From positions 51,326,001-51,390,000 of the forward strand of contig NC_077243.1 in assembly GCF_947179165.1 (NCBI RefSeq): a stretch of 64,000 nt of DNA, in the 5' to 3' direction. A model generated the notes under the pieces. It was not told the DNA's origin. It did not search any database and was given only the letters and a program-made list of their open reading frames with translations. The DNA is from Solanum dulcamara. Lineage: Eukaryota > Streptophyta > Magnoliopsida > Solanales > Solanaceae. The translations under genes were made by a program, and so were the position numbers. Within the stretch, counting starts at the first letter, position 1; each line of letters opens with the position of its first letter. Positions 33,461 through 46,562 of the stretch are shown piece after piece.

Positions 33461-34200
33461 ACCACTTAAATGCTAGAAGATATGTCGGGAGCTAGTGTTG
33501 TTAACTCAAAGATGATTATCTATCACTTGGCAAGTTTCCTACCATAATATCTAGCACTCCAGTATCCCAATGACCCCGTACAAGACTGGTAGGACAAGAC
33601 GTGTAAATCCTCTATTGGTTGGGTCGATGTTAAAAAGACTAAGCTAGTAGGCCCAGACATGATTGAGCAAGCTATGGACTAGTAGCCTAGAGTCAGCAGA
33701 AATGAAATGTAGATAATCGACATCGACATTCAGAGTTAAAATTGATGATTGGGTGTTCGGAATAGGGTCACCTAGAAAGGGGAGTAATAAGAATTGGCAA
33801 GAAAAGGAAAGTTAGCCCAAAATGTATTAGACCTTATTAAGTTGCTCATGGGATGGACAACGTTGCATGTAAGTCAGACTTACCACCTGATTGGGAAATC
33901 ATACACCCAGTCCATCATATAGGGATGCTTCGTATGGGTAGTAGTAATCTACTCAGCGTATGCCCCATAAATGATGTCAATGTCATAAAAGAGTTATCCT
34001 AAGAAAAACAACCTATCATCATCCGAGATTGACAGATTAGAAGATTGCAGACTAAGGACGTAGCTTTTGTCGAAGTATTAAGGTGAAATAAGAATCATGA
34101 AGATATGACTTGGGAAGTTGAAGAGGATACGAAAAACAAGTACTCTTACCTATTTCTGATATCTATAGGTAACCCAACTCCTGAAACTAACACACTAATT
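33461..34200 (+). pseudogene. Integrase C-terminus and chromodomain remnant of element F
   Basis: 'MLEDMSGASVVN' (33475 on) is the helix after the catalytic Glu, and the core upstream, present in A at 289-590, is deleted. Then DNRHRHSELK, IRIGKKRKVSPK, HPVHHIGMLRM and LQTKDVAFVEVLR...MTWEVEEDTKNKYSYLF follow through stops and frameshifts. This matches A at 596-1320 and is the only coding trace in the F internal region. Confidence 0.8.
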
Positions 34201-34301
34201 ATTTGGATGAAGGTATGTATGACCACAATAGAAAGTAATCTCCCTACAATTTGTATAACGTCGTACAAGAAGTTTTGTTTAACATCCGGGGATGAATATT
34301 C

Positions 34302-34316
34302 TAAAAGGGGGAAGGA
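34302..34316 (+). promoter_or_regulatory. Polypurine tract of element F
   Basis: taaaagggggaagga directly before the LTR start tgttacacccc, within the 'catccggggatgaatattc' context shared with A and E. Confidence 0.8.
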
Positions 34317-34639
34317 TGTTACACCCCACACTCTTAAGTTCAGAATGCCTCCTAAGCTTCATAGAAGTTATCATGTGAGCCGCATATGCTACGACACTAT
34401 CAAACAACTCTAAGGAAGGGAGAATGTGATACCCTACAGTAGAGAAGGTTGGAAATAGGTTCATGAGAAGTCGGAAGGAGTTGAAGGGCAAGTAATGAGT
34501 TTTAGGACTCGACTTACGTATGTAAGCCATCACTTCAGAGGTCTTATATACTTAAGCTACTTGAGTACATGCCGAGCTTACATAGTAAGGATTACATAGG
34601 TCCTTAAAGTAAGACAAGATTATGAAACTAGGAAGAAAA

Positions 34640-34692
34640 AGTAAGCAAGTGATGCACCTACTTGGACTAAGTAGGTGATGCACCTACTTGAC
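34640..34692 (+). promoter_or_regulatory. LTR F hairpin cluster
   Basis: Two CACCTACTTG words and one aagtaggtgatgcac word form an inverted repeat around 'gact', equivalent to the clusters of LTRs A and E. The TATA box that normally follows is degraded in this copy. Confidence 0.5.
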
Positions 34693-35100
34693 ACATGGCA
34701 GCACGAGAGAGGTAACATGGCAGCATATGGGAGTGACACATAGCAGCGAGAGGGGGCGACATGTGGCAGGAAGAGAAGGAACCACATGGCAACCTAGGAA
34801 GGTGACACGTGGAAGAAGGTGACCCACCTTCTTGGATTCAATTAGGTGACTTATATACTTAGGGGTGGGCCACATCAAGGACAAATGGCAGCCTCTAAGT
34901 GGTAGCATGGTTATGTTAGTCCAATAAGGGTTGGACATGTGTCACCCCATTGGTATGACATGTTTCACCTCCTAAGGTAACATATGAAATTATGTATTGT
35001 GTCTAATGAACTCATTATCTATCCAAAACTTTCGCCAAAGAGAAACAAAAGAAAGAAACATAGAGAGGAAAAAAGAAGGCAGCCACTGTTTTGAGATTTC

Positions 35101-35482
35101 AAGGTAAGTTTCAATTTTCCTCCGTGAATTAATTATCTACGGTATTCCTAAACAATGTGGAGGTGTATATATTTATTTTATGATGCCTACGGAAACTTGT
35201 CTTCAGCCCTACACTTGGAAAAGATAGGAGAAGGTGGAAGAGAAAAACGCTAGGGGTAAGAAATGAGGGCTATGGGTTTGGTCACCTTGAGGTGAGCCTC
35301 TGACTTTCGTTCCACGGATTAATTACTTAAGGTGTCCCAAAGTTATATAATGATGTTTTATAACATAACATTCCATTATGGGGAAGCAAGGTAGTGATTT
35401 AAACAGTCCGCTCAATTTCATCACGTTTAGAGAAGTTCCGAGTCACAGTTTGGCGGTTTTGGCCAATTTCGGATAAGGTAAG
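35101..35482 (+). repeat. Triplicated AAGGTAAG-capped module in LTR F
   Basis: Caps at 35101-35108 (aaggtaag), 35289-35296 (gaggtgag) and 35475-35482 (aaggtaag), spaced 188 and 186 bp. Confidence 0.65.
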
Positions 35483-36278
35483 GTTTTCCTTTCAATTTGG
35501 AATTTATGCTGTTGTTATGGAGTGTGTTACACTCCCTGTAGGTGGCTGTAAATGTGAAAAATTCACAGAAATGCTTGACGTTGAAAACAATCTAAATTGG
35601 AGTCGTTATAGTTGAATTATCATCGAAGTAAAGTGTTGTGATGCAGGCGTGTGGTGGTGTGTTTCAGGGATGGAATATGGTCTAAATAGGGCGTGGGTGA
35701 TTCTAGTTTCAAAAACACTACCCCTCATATCGTATAATTAAAGGTTTTACAAAATAGAGACTAGAAACCCTAATTTGGTATCGTAATTTTCAGCAAGTTG
35801 GTTGGAATTGGTATTGTGTAATGTTTCCATGTTTTGTGTGTATATGAGCTGAAGGTTATTGTTGTTGGTTGGCTGAGTACTTAGAAAAGTAATTGGAAAT
35901 TCGGATAGGGCATGTTATAGGGGAGGTGCTGCCCAATTTCCGATAACGCTTTAACTAATTAAAGAACTAGTCGAGGAGACGAACAAGGAAATAGGTTCCA
36001 TGAATACTAAGGTGTAACTTAAGATGCTGGAAAGTCAAGAGTGGTTGATATTCATATTACTTCCGTATTGAATAAGTTCAAAGGATGACGAGGTGAACGT
36101 GACAAAGAGTAACCCGTACAAGGTATGTGAAGCTTTCTCTTGGCATGTTTTTGGCATAAGTATGTAAAGCTATTTTTCTTTCCTCTTGGCATGTATTAGC
36201 CTTAAGTGAATTATATGTGAAATGAGGGGATAATTTCTTTCCCAAAACTCCAACTACACCTTATAATACTTATCCACT

Positions 36279-37640
36279 AATTGGTGTAAATACTGAACCT
36301 CAATTCGAAATAATGGATATTGGGACACCATGAAGCTGAACGATATAGCTAATATACAACTGGCTAGCTTATCCGCTGTGTACCTTACCTTAACAGGAAT
36401 AAAATAGGCAGACTTTGTTAGTCTGTCAATAAACACCCATATAGAATCATAACCACCAACGGTGGGAGGTAAATCCACAACAAAGTCCATGGTGATCATT
36501 CCTCACTTCCAAGTGGGAATAGACATCCTCTGACTCACACCCCTAGGCCACTGGTGCTTACACTTTACCTACTAGCAAGTCAAATACTTGGACACGACCT
36601 CTGTGATATCCTTCTTCATCCCACACCACCAGTAGTTCTGGCCCAGATCATGATACATCTTGGCTGCTCCTGGATGGATGGAATACCTAGAACAATAAGC
36701 CTTTTCAAAAATAAGTCTAGTCAAGTCACCCACCTTAGTCACACAAATTCTACCACCAATCCTTAATATACCTTCCAAATAAACTACCGCCTCCTTGGCT
36801 TCACCTTTTAATACCTCATCTCGAATGATACTTAACTTTTCATCCTTAATCTGCCTCTTCCAAATCTGCTCAACCAAGGAAGAACGTGCCGACACAAAGG
36901 CAAGAACACCACCATCCTCTGAAATATGCAACCAGAAAAGGCTATTAACCAGCCTCTGAACCTCTCTAGCCAATGGTCGCTCCTCAACTTGGATCGCGGC
37001 AAGACTCCCCATACTAGAGGACTTCTTACTCAAGGCATCCGCCACCACATTGTCTTTTCGTGGGTGATACAAGATAGTCATGTTGTAGTCCTTCAGTAAC
37101 TCAAGCCATCTATGTTGCCTTATGTTCAGATCCCTTTGACTGAATATATATTAAAGACTCCTATGATCGGTGAAGACCTCTCAATGCACACCATATAGGT
37201 AATGACACCATAACTTAAGCACAAAGGCCATGGCTTCTAAGTCCAAATCATGAGTAGGATAGTTTTTCTCGTAGGCCTTCAACTATCTCGAAGCATAGGC
37301 AACCACTTTCCCCTTCTACATCAACACTCTGCCTAAACCAATACCAGAAGCATCACAGTATACAGTAAATCCCACTCCCTCCTCTAGTAGCATCAAAATT
37401 GAAGCTGATGTCAATAAAGTCTTGAGCTTTTGAAAGCACGGCTCTTACTTATCAGACTAATAAAAATCCACTACCTTTTGAGTCAATCTAGTCAGTAGAG
37501 CTGCAATAGTGGAGAAGCCTTGCATGAACCGTCTGTAAGAACCGGCTAACCCTACAAAACTATGAATCTCAGTAGGAGAACTAGGCCTTGTCTAACATCT
37601 AACTTCCTCAATCTTAGCTGGATCCACTTTAATCCCCATA
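36279..37640 (-). pseudogene. Pol fragment (RT end, RNase H, integrase) of element G
   Basis: Read on the minus strand from 37640 down: RT thumb/connection (IKVDPAKIEEVR, HSFVGLAGSYRRFMQGFS), RNase H ([63 protein letters not shown]) and the integrase zinc domain (YSIHPGAAKMYHDL...YWWCGMKKDITEVVSKYLTC). The first Cys of the CxxC pair has become Tyr. The integrase core starts MDFVVDLPP...YDSIWVFIDRLTKSAYFIPVK. The frame is open over 170 residues (37081-36572), better preserved than the plus-strand elements. The core is cut off at 36279 by the junction with LTR F. Confidence 0.9.
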
Positions 37641-39613
37641 TCTATCAACATTAACTCATACATTGAAGACCTTTATAAATTCATGTATCTTAGCTATCAT
37701 TGATCAACTCTCCATTGATCTTATTGTATCCTTCGTTAAAATTTAATTATACCAGTTACCAAACTCGAAACCATAAAAGAACTTATTACTACACTTGAGT
37801 CAAATTCCAATAGAGTTATTTCTCAAATCTTATCCAATAATTGTTAACCCATATGAATAACACATAATACTACCACCATAAATAGAGCAAAATAAACAAA
37901 ACCACGTGTCACTAAATTTTATTCTCCACTTTCTCTAAAGATACATTCGGCCCTTACAACCAGAGTAAATATAATTTTTCTCGCCTTATTTTGAAGGCTA
38001 AACTATATTTCACTAATTCTTTTCATTTATGAATCTAGATTCTTTCAATTCTATCCGAGCTGTGTCTCAACACATTCTATGACTTTCCATATAACCACGC
38101 CACTCACCAAATAGTAGAAAACCACAATTTAGACACCTGGAAGTCATTATTATCATATCGAATCTATTTAACCAAAAATCCTTAAAGTATGGTTGTGTCC
38201 TGATCATAATCCATCACAAATACTTATTACTGTTATGCTTAATAACTATTTCCATCATCTCGAGGTCAACCTTCTCAATCGAAAAGACACCTTAAACCCA
38301 ATTATACCAACCAAATCCAATGGAATAACCCAATTTTATGCGTACTCTTACTAAAATTCTTAATTTCCTTCACACAAGTATACTCACTGCTACTTTCTTT
38401 ATCTATAATCTTATCATTCTGATATCGATTCACTCCCTTGGATTTTACGGTTAAATTACAAGTACTTACTTAGAATTCTCAAGATACACTTCACAACCTA
38501 AACGCATTAATTATACCAAAATCCACCAATAAGATCTTTCTTATAAACAATGCTTACCCCAAGCGTCCGTAGTAACAAACTATTTTGGTTTTTCAAATGT
38601 GAATGCAACATCAAATCTCATCATATGAGAAGATGATACAATTGATAACTTCTTAAGTAGTTAGTAATCACACTTGATAATCGATGTATTTGTTTTTGTA
38701 TACCAATAGTACCACACTGTGAAAGTTTGATACATCCACCACTAGAATATATCATATCCACCATAAAGATCATACCTAGATACTCTACACCTTCCTATCC
38801 ATTATATAACTATCATACATTACCAATGCATTTCAGTCTCCAGTCAAAATTTATATCACCCTTCAGTAGGTAAGGTCAATAGCAGAAGCAATACAACTCA
38901 TAACCCTAACCAAATAATCACAAGTACCATGGTAGTAGACTTATAATAACCCTTCCTGATATACATCCACCCTATCAAACCAATGTAGAAATTTTGATCT
39001 CAATTAACACAAAATCATCCTCATTACGCACTATGTAACTCATTCTTCACGTTGAACTTCATGGTCTGTAGTCTTCGAGGGCACAGTGCTCACAACATAG
39101 TCATTTCCCTAATTATAGCATTCTTAACTATAGAACCACTTCAAGCATTGGTTAGGCTAAACAAGCATCATTCTCGATGCTTAACCACTATCCAGAAATA
39201 TAAGACTTTCATATAATCCTCCAAACCATTTTTCCTCTTCCTATACCATATCCTCAAAGTACATTATTGAACTATAACCTTACTCACTCTTTTAAAATCA
39301 CCATGCATTACAAGTCTCACCATACACTATTTCCATAAGTTTATTACTTCCACCTCTAAATTAGATCTAGACCACGTGATGATATTTCAACTACACACAC
39401 ATAGAATCAGGCAAGAGTCACCACTATATATAAGAGAATAGAGTGAGACAATAGAAAATAGATCAGATCAAGGAGGCACGATAGAGAATCAAAAGGTGAA
39501 GATATTTTCTAACAGTCTTGATAGCCTCTCAAAGATAAATACAGATATCTCCATACCGATCCTCAAGACTCTACTTAGACTCGCTTGTATATATATGAGA
39601 CCTATGAACCTAG
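37641..39613 (-). other. Element G leader and eroded gag/RT region
   Basis: Lies between the pol fragment and the primer-binding site on the minus strand. I find no gag, protease or RT palm motif and no long open frame. The distance (2.0 kb) is too short for gag plus protease plus most of RT, so a deletion is likely, or the coding part has been replaced by non-coding family DNA as in A/E/F. Confidence 0.5.
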
Positions 39614-39625
39614 GCTCTGATACTA
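39614..39625 (-). promoter_or_regulatory. Primer-binding site of element G
   Basis: On the minus strand TAGTATCAGAGC, one mismatch from the initiator tRNA-Met complement, four bases from the LTR end at 39630. Confidence 0.85.
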
Positions 39626-39629
39626 TTTT

Positions 39630-41950
39630 TGGCATGACCCAAATATGGGTGTGATGGCATCATCTCAACCTACCGAGATAAATCAGCTTAAAACTCAATG
39701 GAAAGTGAATATGGAAATAATTGAGATAAATCAAAATTTAACTTAACTGAAAATACCTAAAACAACCTTAAAATTCCCCAAGATTGGTTATCATGTGTAC
39801 AAACCACTAATACATTACCAAAGTACAAAAGAAAATATAGTCACAATATCTTTGTCTCTATAATAGGACTAAAACATAATAAAAGAGTAAGAGGTGTCCG
39901 CTAGATAGATGTAACAGCTACCTCAACACTTGGAATGATAGCCTCAGACATGGTACAGAACACTAAGAGATCAAAAAGATCTAGGCTTACAACCTAAACA
40001 AGCGTAGAAGTAAGGGGTGAGTACCAAACAATACGGTACTCAGCAAGTGAACAACTAAAACAAAGCAAAGCTCAATAGATACAAGTACTCCTATCCTCCC
40101 AACCGGACCTCCTTAACTACAACCTGCATAAAACTAGCCCAACTCTACACTTGTATAATAATAATAGTAATACAGTCTACGAATAATCATCAATAGTCTC
40201 ATCAATGAATCATATCAAGTCAAGTTCAGCATATACAGAGCAATAAAGGGGTAAACACAAATTCACAAATATCAATAAAATGCGATGCCATGCAATGAGA
40301 TGATGAATGTCCTATCGGTACACATCCACTAAATTACAGTCCGGAACCCATGGGGGATATATCTATCAATGTAACCTTCCATGGAGCGTGTGGCCCATCC
40401 CCTCAATATATATATCCTACCACAGAGCGTGTGGCCCGACCTCTATGTTTTATAATACCTGCCATGGAGCATATGGCCCGACCCCTTTGTTTCATAATAC
40501 CTGCCACGGAGCGTGTGGCCCAACTTTTTATATTTTATATCATTTTCAATGTCACACAATATGTCAGAACCAATGTAAATAATTTATGTTCATACAATTC
40601 ACGATAATAACATGACCACAATAATAATTTTTCCTATCTCAGATCAACATAGTCATTTCACATGTCCAAAATAAACCCATAATCACAACATATCAATCCC
40701 ACCAATACATGTCATTAGATCACCATTTTATACACCTCATCTTCATTTTTTAAGGACAATCATATAGTCAATAACCCATTCCAATTCTCATTACTCTCCA
40801 GTACACATAATATAGAAATACGAACATCTAGAAGCTTAAACTGAGGTTTAGAAATTCACTTCTCCAAATTAATAAAGCAATGACTCTGTGACTTGAGCCT
40901 TCCCTTTTCGTTGGGCCTCCAAATAAATGTAATCTAGTCAAATAAATAATTACAAAAATATTTTCGAAACTAACAACAAGCTTATTACTAGATGTCTAGC
41001 CTAGACCCAAAAATTTAAGCAAATCTATAAACACGTTCCTAATCTTGATGCCACTTAACATGTCAACTCCCATATTTTCTGAATTTCAAAACTAGGATTA
41101 AACCTTAATTAAATTGAATAATCACTTTAAAACTTTTGTATTTTGTAACGCTTCCTAACAATCTAAATCTGTTCAAATACATAATCTTTATAAGAATACG
41201 AATCCAATGACACCCATATTGCTATATTTATTTTCGGATAAAAAATTGGGTCAAAAGTTATCCCAAGTCATTCAAGTCAAATCTAAAATTTTCTTTTCAA
41301 TTATGTTCACCCATCATAAAATAAACTCACATGTCACATTTCAGCTAAAACGGATTATTATTCGACCCCCAAATCAAGGTTTTTTGTGAAGAACCCTAGG
41401 GTCATATTTTCTTATTTCAGCGTTATTTCTTCACCAATATACCCTAAAAATATGTTCATAATTACATGAAAAATTGATGGAAAGGATGAGAATAATTACC
41501 TTGATACTTTGGAATAAAAATCCCTATTTTTCTCTTCTCCTTTATTTTTCTTTTCCCCTTTCTTTTCTTTCTTCCTCCATATTTTTTTTATTCCTGCGTT
41601 CTTTCTCATTTGCTTTCTCGCCGATTCTGTTTACATCTGATGGCTTAATGCCATCATATTTTACTTATATATATATTTTTTTCTTTTCTTTTATTATTAT
41701 TTATTTTCTTCTTTTTCTAATTAATTATGAACTAAGATAACAAACCCTACTAACCTATTTTATTAAATATAGGAAAAGTGGTATAAGTATTAAATTAATT
41801 AATACTTTAGCCCATCAATAAAATTAATTATTTAAAATCACCCATTAATTAATTAACTGAAGTTATCGAATAGTCCAAAATTCTAAATTTAAATATACGG
41901 AAGGAGTCTTTTATGAAGGGAAGAAGAGTCATTCTCAAAATGACCTAACA
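39630..41950 (-). repeat. Element G 5' LTR (complete)
   Basis: On the minus strand it starts tgttaggtcattttgagaatg (41950 downward) and ends ttgggtcatgcca (39630). Length 2321 bp. The start resembles that of LTR H (tgtaatgaccctgtaggtta), so G is of the H-like type. It abuts element K DNA at 41951 (possible TSD copy gatta, 41951-41955; partner lost). Confidence 0.8.
40376..40530 (-). repeat. Tandem ~55-bp repeat in LTR G
   Basis: Four copies of a unit containing 'ggagcgtgtggcccgacc' plus an AT-rich spacer. The 'gagtccc..gggccgggtatgg' arrays of LTR A occupy a similar place downstream of the promoter but are not obviously homologous. Confidence 0.75.
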
Positions 41951-43359
41951 GATTATTACAAGAACTACGTGAGGTGGAGACCTAATATCCACTGAATGAG
42001 CATGATGTTGTTGTACTAGGACTTGGGCATGATTTCTATGAGCCGACGAAAGATGATATTCCTATTGTTGAGGATAGAAGGAGGACAGGCTAAGATGTGG
42101 AGTCAAATTTCGAAAATGCATTGTTTGACCCATTGGCGGTTGAAGATCCAGATGCTGGAGGACCGAAGGACGAGTACATAGGGAAGTCTACGAATTTGTG
42201 TCACTGAGAATAATGACTAAATTTTAGTATGGGGTGGAATGTTCTATTTAATATTAACTATTGTTGTTTATTTTTGCTTAGTGTTATTTTGGGTTTATCT
42301 AGATTGGTTTATCTTTGACTGTTTGATGTTGAAATAATTTTTTTTAGTATTGACTAATTTTGGGTTTCATGGCATTTATTTTCGGTTCTTTGGTCATGAA
42401 TAGTCCCTTTTGAACCGTTTAAAAAAGTTTGTGCTAGATATTTGTATTGTTTATAAGGTGTTTTTCTAGACTACAAGATTGTATAGTTAGCAAGTGAAAT
42501 GGTTGAAAAGCATGAAATCAATGGAAATAACTAAATTGAGACACTAAAGCTCTGTTGTTAGACTTTGAATATTGTTGAATTCATGTGATTGTGATTGAAA
42601 TTTTGGAAGAATTGTCGTTCTGGAATTCAACATGTGCAATGTGGGTTAAGGTTGATTATGTAATCCTTGTTGGTCTTGATTGCTAGAACTTGCTCCGTGT
42701 GTATGCATAGTGAAAAAAAAGAAGTTTGAACTTAGGAAAATGATTTAGGCAATTCTTTGGTAACCTCAGTTTAAAACTACTTGTCATACCCACCTTAATG
42801 CAAATCCATAGTTAGCCCTTTTGATCTTGTGACTTGATTCTTTGGTAGCCTAGTTTGAATCTGATTCCCATTTTTTTCTTAGACCATAATTTTTATCCAA
42901 AAAACCAAGCGCTTTAAGAAAGAATAAGCAGAAAGATGGGAGGGTTATAACCTTGTGTCACTAAGAGTAAAACCATCAGTGTAAATAATTGAAATAAAGT
43001 CTTGTGTTAAGGATGAAAAGCATATGGAAAGTGAAAATAAAGCCAGCCACATTACGGTTGTAGAGAGTAAGGATAAGAAGATATTCCCTACGCAGATAAA
43101 TGAGGTGAAAGGAAAAAGGGTAAGCTAGAGAAAGAACAAAGTGGTGAGAATGAGGTTATGAGGTGCTTGCATGTAATAACTGAATGTAGTGTATTAAAAG
43201 TGCTTGTGCACCTAGTCACTATACATGTCCAGATTAATACCTACCCATCCCCTAGCATACATTAAAACTTGAAAAAGTCCTAAGTGATTCTTTAGTCTTA
43301 GCTACCTTAATTGAACTGGATAATACACTATGGGAAAGCCTATGGTTCATCTTGAGTAA
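41951..43359 (+). mobile_element. Element K internal 3' region, left part
   Basis: About 1.4 kb of mostly non-coding DNA. Near the left end a plus-strand frame reads LNEHDVVVLGLGHDFYEP and NALFDPLAVEDPDAGGPKDE (about 41990-42190), acidic, not recognised, perhaps the tail of an element-encoded protein. A purine-rich agtatggggtgg at 42226-42237 duplicates the polypurine tract at 46929-46940. Assigned to K because it continues across solo LTR J. Confidence 0.5.
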
Positions 43360-46300
43360 TGTCACACCCCGGGAGGGTACCCTAGACGTAACCGGCACTC
43401 AAAAACTATTTTTGGCTCCCAAGCGAACCACATAGACTGATCACACATCCGTTCATTCATTCAATCAGCAGAAGACAAAAAAAATAAAGAGAATATTCGG
43501 TGGGCAACTCCAATCGTCAGTCTAACTCAAAGAATAAAGGGCATGGGCCAACAAGTCAAACTTCAATCTTCGTCATTAAAATAGTTTGACAAGAATAATT
43601 TCAAGAAAAGAAAGACTCAATCGACCCATCACTATCTAGTCTATGAAGCCTCTATCACTACTATCTAATTAGTGCCAATGACATGTTTATGGCTATCTCA
43701 AATTAAAATGGAAAGGGTTAACTCGACGCAAGAATACATAAGCGGTGTCCTCCGAATGTAGGGAAGGACTCACCAATACGCTGAGTATGTATAGATCCTC
43801 AATGGTGCTTCTATTGATGATCTCTTAAACCTGTCTCTGCATCATGAAATGATGCAAGTCCAAATGGACGTCAGTACGTGGAATGTATGAGTATGTAATA
43901 TGGCAGAATGAAACATATCTCAAGGAAGAATAATGTTGGTTCAAATATCTCCAAATCAGAAAGATAAGAGACACTCAAATAAGGCATCATAAGTCTAAAG
44001 TAAGAATACATTTTTAGACAAAGACCAATCACACATCATACAATCCAATAAAATCATACATAATAAAGTTTAATCAAATCGTATATCATCCAATTCAATC
44101 CAATCGTATATAATCGGTTCAATCTAGTCATATACGATCCGATCCAATCCAATCGTATACCTTTCCATCATACACTACCTAATCACATATCATATAATCC
44201 AATCCATCACACATCACATAATCCAATCATATAAAATCAACTCAACAATCAACTCAAAGAACTCAACTCAATAACTATGCAAATTAAATTATGCAATGTT
44301 TTACAATTCAACTCAATCATCTATAATCTCATTCAAACCAATCATATCAAGCACAATCCATTCAATTGGGAGTTTCTCTAACTGACAACCATCACCATAT
44401 GAGCGAGTGATAGTACAACAAGCTGATGTTGTTGCCACATCCATTCATACATTGCCAGGGTATGAATGAATCAACCAATCATAGATCCAATCCAACCAAG
44501 TCCTATAATGTCAGGACAATAAAATGGGAAGCATACGACTTTAACGGTTCCATCCCCTCCTACGTTTGGCGATGTAGTTTATTGGTTCGAGTATGGAATA
44601 TACTCTTACCCAATTCGGTGCTCGATACTACTCCCAAGACTCAATATGCTCATATCTATCAAGTGAGTAAAATACTCAAAATACTCATTTAGTCTCATTG
44701 GACTCTTTTCAAAACTCAAATCAATCTGGCCTCATTGGACCTTCTTTCAAATCGACTCATCTCAAATCATCAAACTCTTCTCTTTAAATTGATACTGTCT
44801 CAACTCAATGGATATAGAAAATATTATATGCATTTAAATTATAATTCCAACTCCTCAACTCTACCTCAAAATAGACATTTTTATGTAAAAATGTTCAATT
44901 TATTTATACTCAAAATACTCATGTTCAAAATAATTAAAAGACTTTTCAAACTCAACTCATGCTTAAACTCTTTTAAATCATAGATGAAACTAATAATTCT
45001 TTAGACTCAAAATAGTTTGTAAATAGTTTATGCAAAAAGGTTCATAAATAATTTATTTAAAGCTCCTCCTCAAAAGATCATTTATTTTCAAAATATTCCT
45101 AAGACTCCAATCAACTCAAATTATGCACATCACATACCACAAAATCACATTAGACTCCAATCCACTTCATCACACAACATCCTCATCAACATAACCTCTC
45201 CATTCACATCATCGTCAAATACCATTAATCATATCACCATCAAACATCATCATCACATCATCAAACATTATCATCACATCATTGTCAAATATCATCATCA
45301 CATCATTCGTCAAACATCTACTTCAAAATCCTTATTTTAGTCCTATGTTCAATTTATGGAAGCAAAAGGACATTCTTAACTATCCAATTCATTCTTTTAA
45401 TTCCAATCAATACACATATACACAAAACCATCCATCTCAACTCAAGACAAATTATGACCAAAGAAATCTCATCTTGGGTTCATGTGAATGAAATATGAAT
45501 CCATACTCTCAACAAAACTCAACTCAAGAATATCGTCAATATCTATAAATCTATATACAAAGATACATTTGTAGTCAATAATATGAAAGATAACTATTTA
45601 GTAACTCAAGTCATTAAAATCATCAACCAACCAATAGTATCTAAAAAACATTCTATAGTTTAGGAAAACTTTCAAGAAAACCTTCTTAGAAGGTTCAACT
45701 CTTTCACAACTCCTATCCAACACATCTATGGGCATATAGAAGAACTCAATCCATATTTTAGGTTATCCTTACATACCTTGTTTGAAGACTTTGAAGAAAC
45801 CTTGATGATAGGTTTTCAATGGAAGACTTGAATTCTTGAAGCTCTTGAAGGCAATCTTTGTTGGAGAAAAATTTGGAGAAGAAGAATAAGAAGAAGAAGA
45901 GAGGAAAAATTTTAGGGCTTTTTAGAGAGAGGGAGGACTGAAAAATGGTCCCAAAACGTTCAAGGATAGGGTATATATAATTAGGGAAAAGTCCAAGTTG
46001 CCCCTCTTCAAAAATCAAAAAAATTGGGCAAAAACCTTGCTAGCGCTATAGGCTTAAAACCCTGCACATCTAATAGTGGCGCATCGCGCCAAGACCCAAA
46101 CTACTGAGGCTGTTTTCTAGCGCTATAGTAGTGTGGGGCGCCACTGGAGCGCCAAGCCTAAATTTTGCCCAGGCCTGAAATTCCTGCAGTACTAGTCTGT
46201 AGTAAAATGGCCATAACCTTTGACTCCAAACGCCAAAAAATGCAATCTTGGTGGCGTTGGAAAGAAGACTCAAATACCTTTAATTTGATATGTCTTGGTC

Positions 46301-46562
46301 CACCCAGTTCTTTATATACTAGGAGATATGGTTTTTTGAAGTTAACCTTTATACTAACTCATCTGAAAACTTAATCGATTAGAGTTCTTTGGACTCGACT
46401 TGGTGTTAGAGATCCTTTATGACCCCTAAACATATATATCACACTTCAAATACTTAGAAATTAATCCTAAATAATGTGTAGAAATACAAGTCCTCCGGTC
46501 CGAGTCTACCCACACGTGAAGAAATATTCGAGTCTTTGCGAAAATATTTCCGGGGTGTCACA
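43360..46562 (-). mobile_element. Solo LTR J (B family), TSD AGTAA
   Basis: 3203 bp, minus orientation. The plus strand reads tgtcacaccccgggaggg (its 3' end) to cggggtgtcaca (its 5' end). Flanked by identical AGTAA at 43355-43359 and 46563-46567. Colinear in reverse with 2981-6174, including the minisatellite (about 44030-44230), the GATGATG-type repeat (about 45180-45320), the CpG-rich cluster (about 46040-46155) and a TATA box. Confidence 0.92.
45972..46155 (-). promoter_or_regulatory. LTR J promoter: TATA box and CpG-rich cluster
   Basis: On the minus strand a CpG cluster with gcgcgatgcgcc and ggcgcc words (plus 46040-46155) lies upstream of tatatata (plus 45972-45979). This copy retains more CpG and a stronger TATA than LTRs B1 and B2. 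Confidence 0.5.

Larger units (their letters stand above)
34317..36278 (+). repeat. Element F 3' LTR, truncated at its 3' end
   Basis: Starts tgttacaccccacactcttaag. Colinear with LTR C up to about 'cttatccacta' and then switches into minus-strand integrase of element G. Hairpin cluster at 34640-34692, TATA region poor (catatgaaat near 34981-34990), module caps at 35101, 35289 and 35475. Confidence 0.85.

Noticed and set aside
40307..40607. Two overlapping frames with repeated Cys-Gly-Pro or Ala-Arg-Pro units
   Set aside because: The periodicity comes from the tandem ~55-bp repeat in LTR G, not from a repeat protein.
41474..41740. Hydrophobic 88-codon frame suggestive of a small membrane protein
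   Set aside because: Pyrimidine-rich DNA within LTR G gives Phe/Leu/Ser-rich translation; no homologous frame or start context.
44426..44692. Plus-strand frame of 88 codons
   Set aside because: Antisense to solo LTR J; no domain and not matched in B1.
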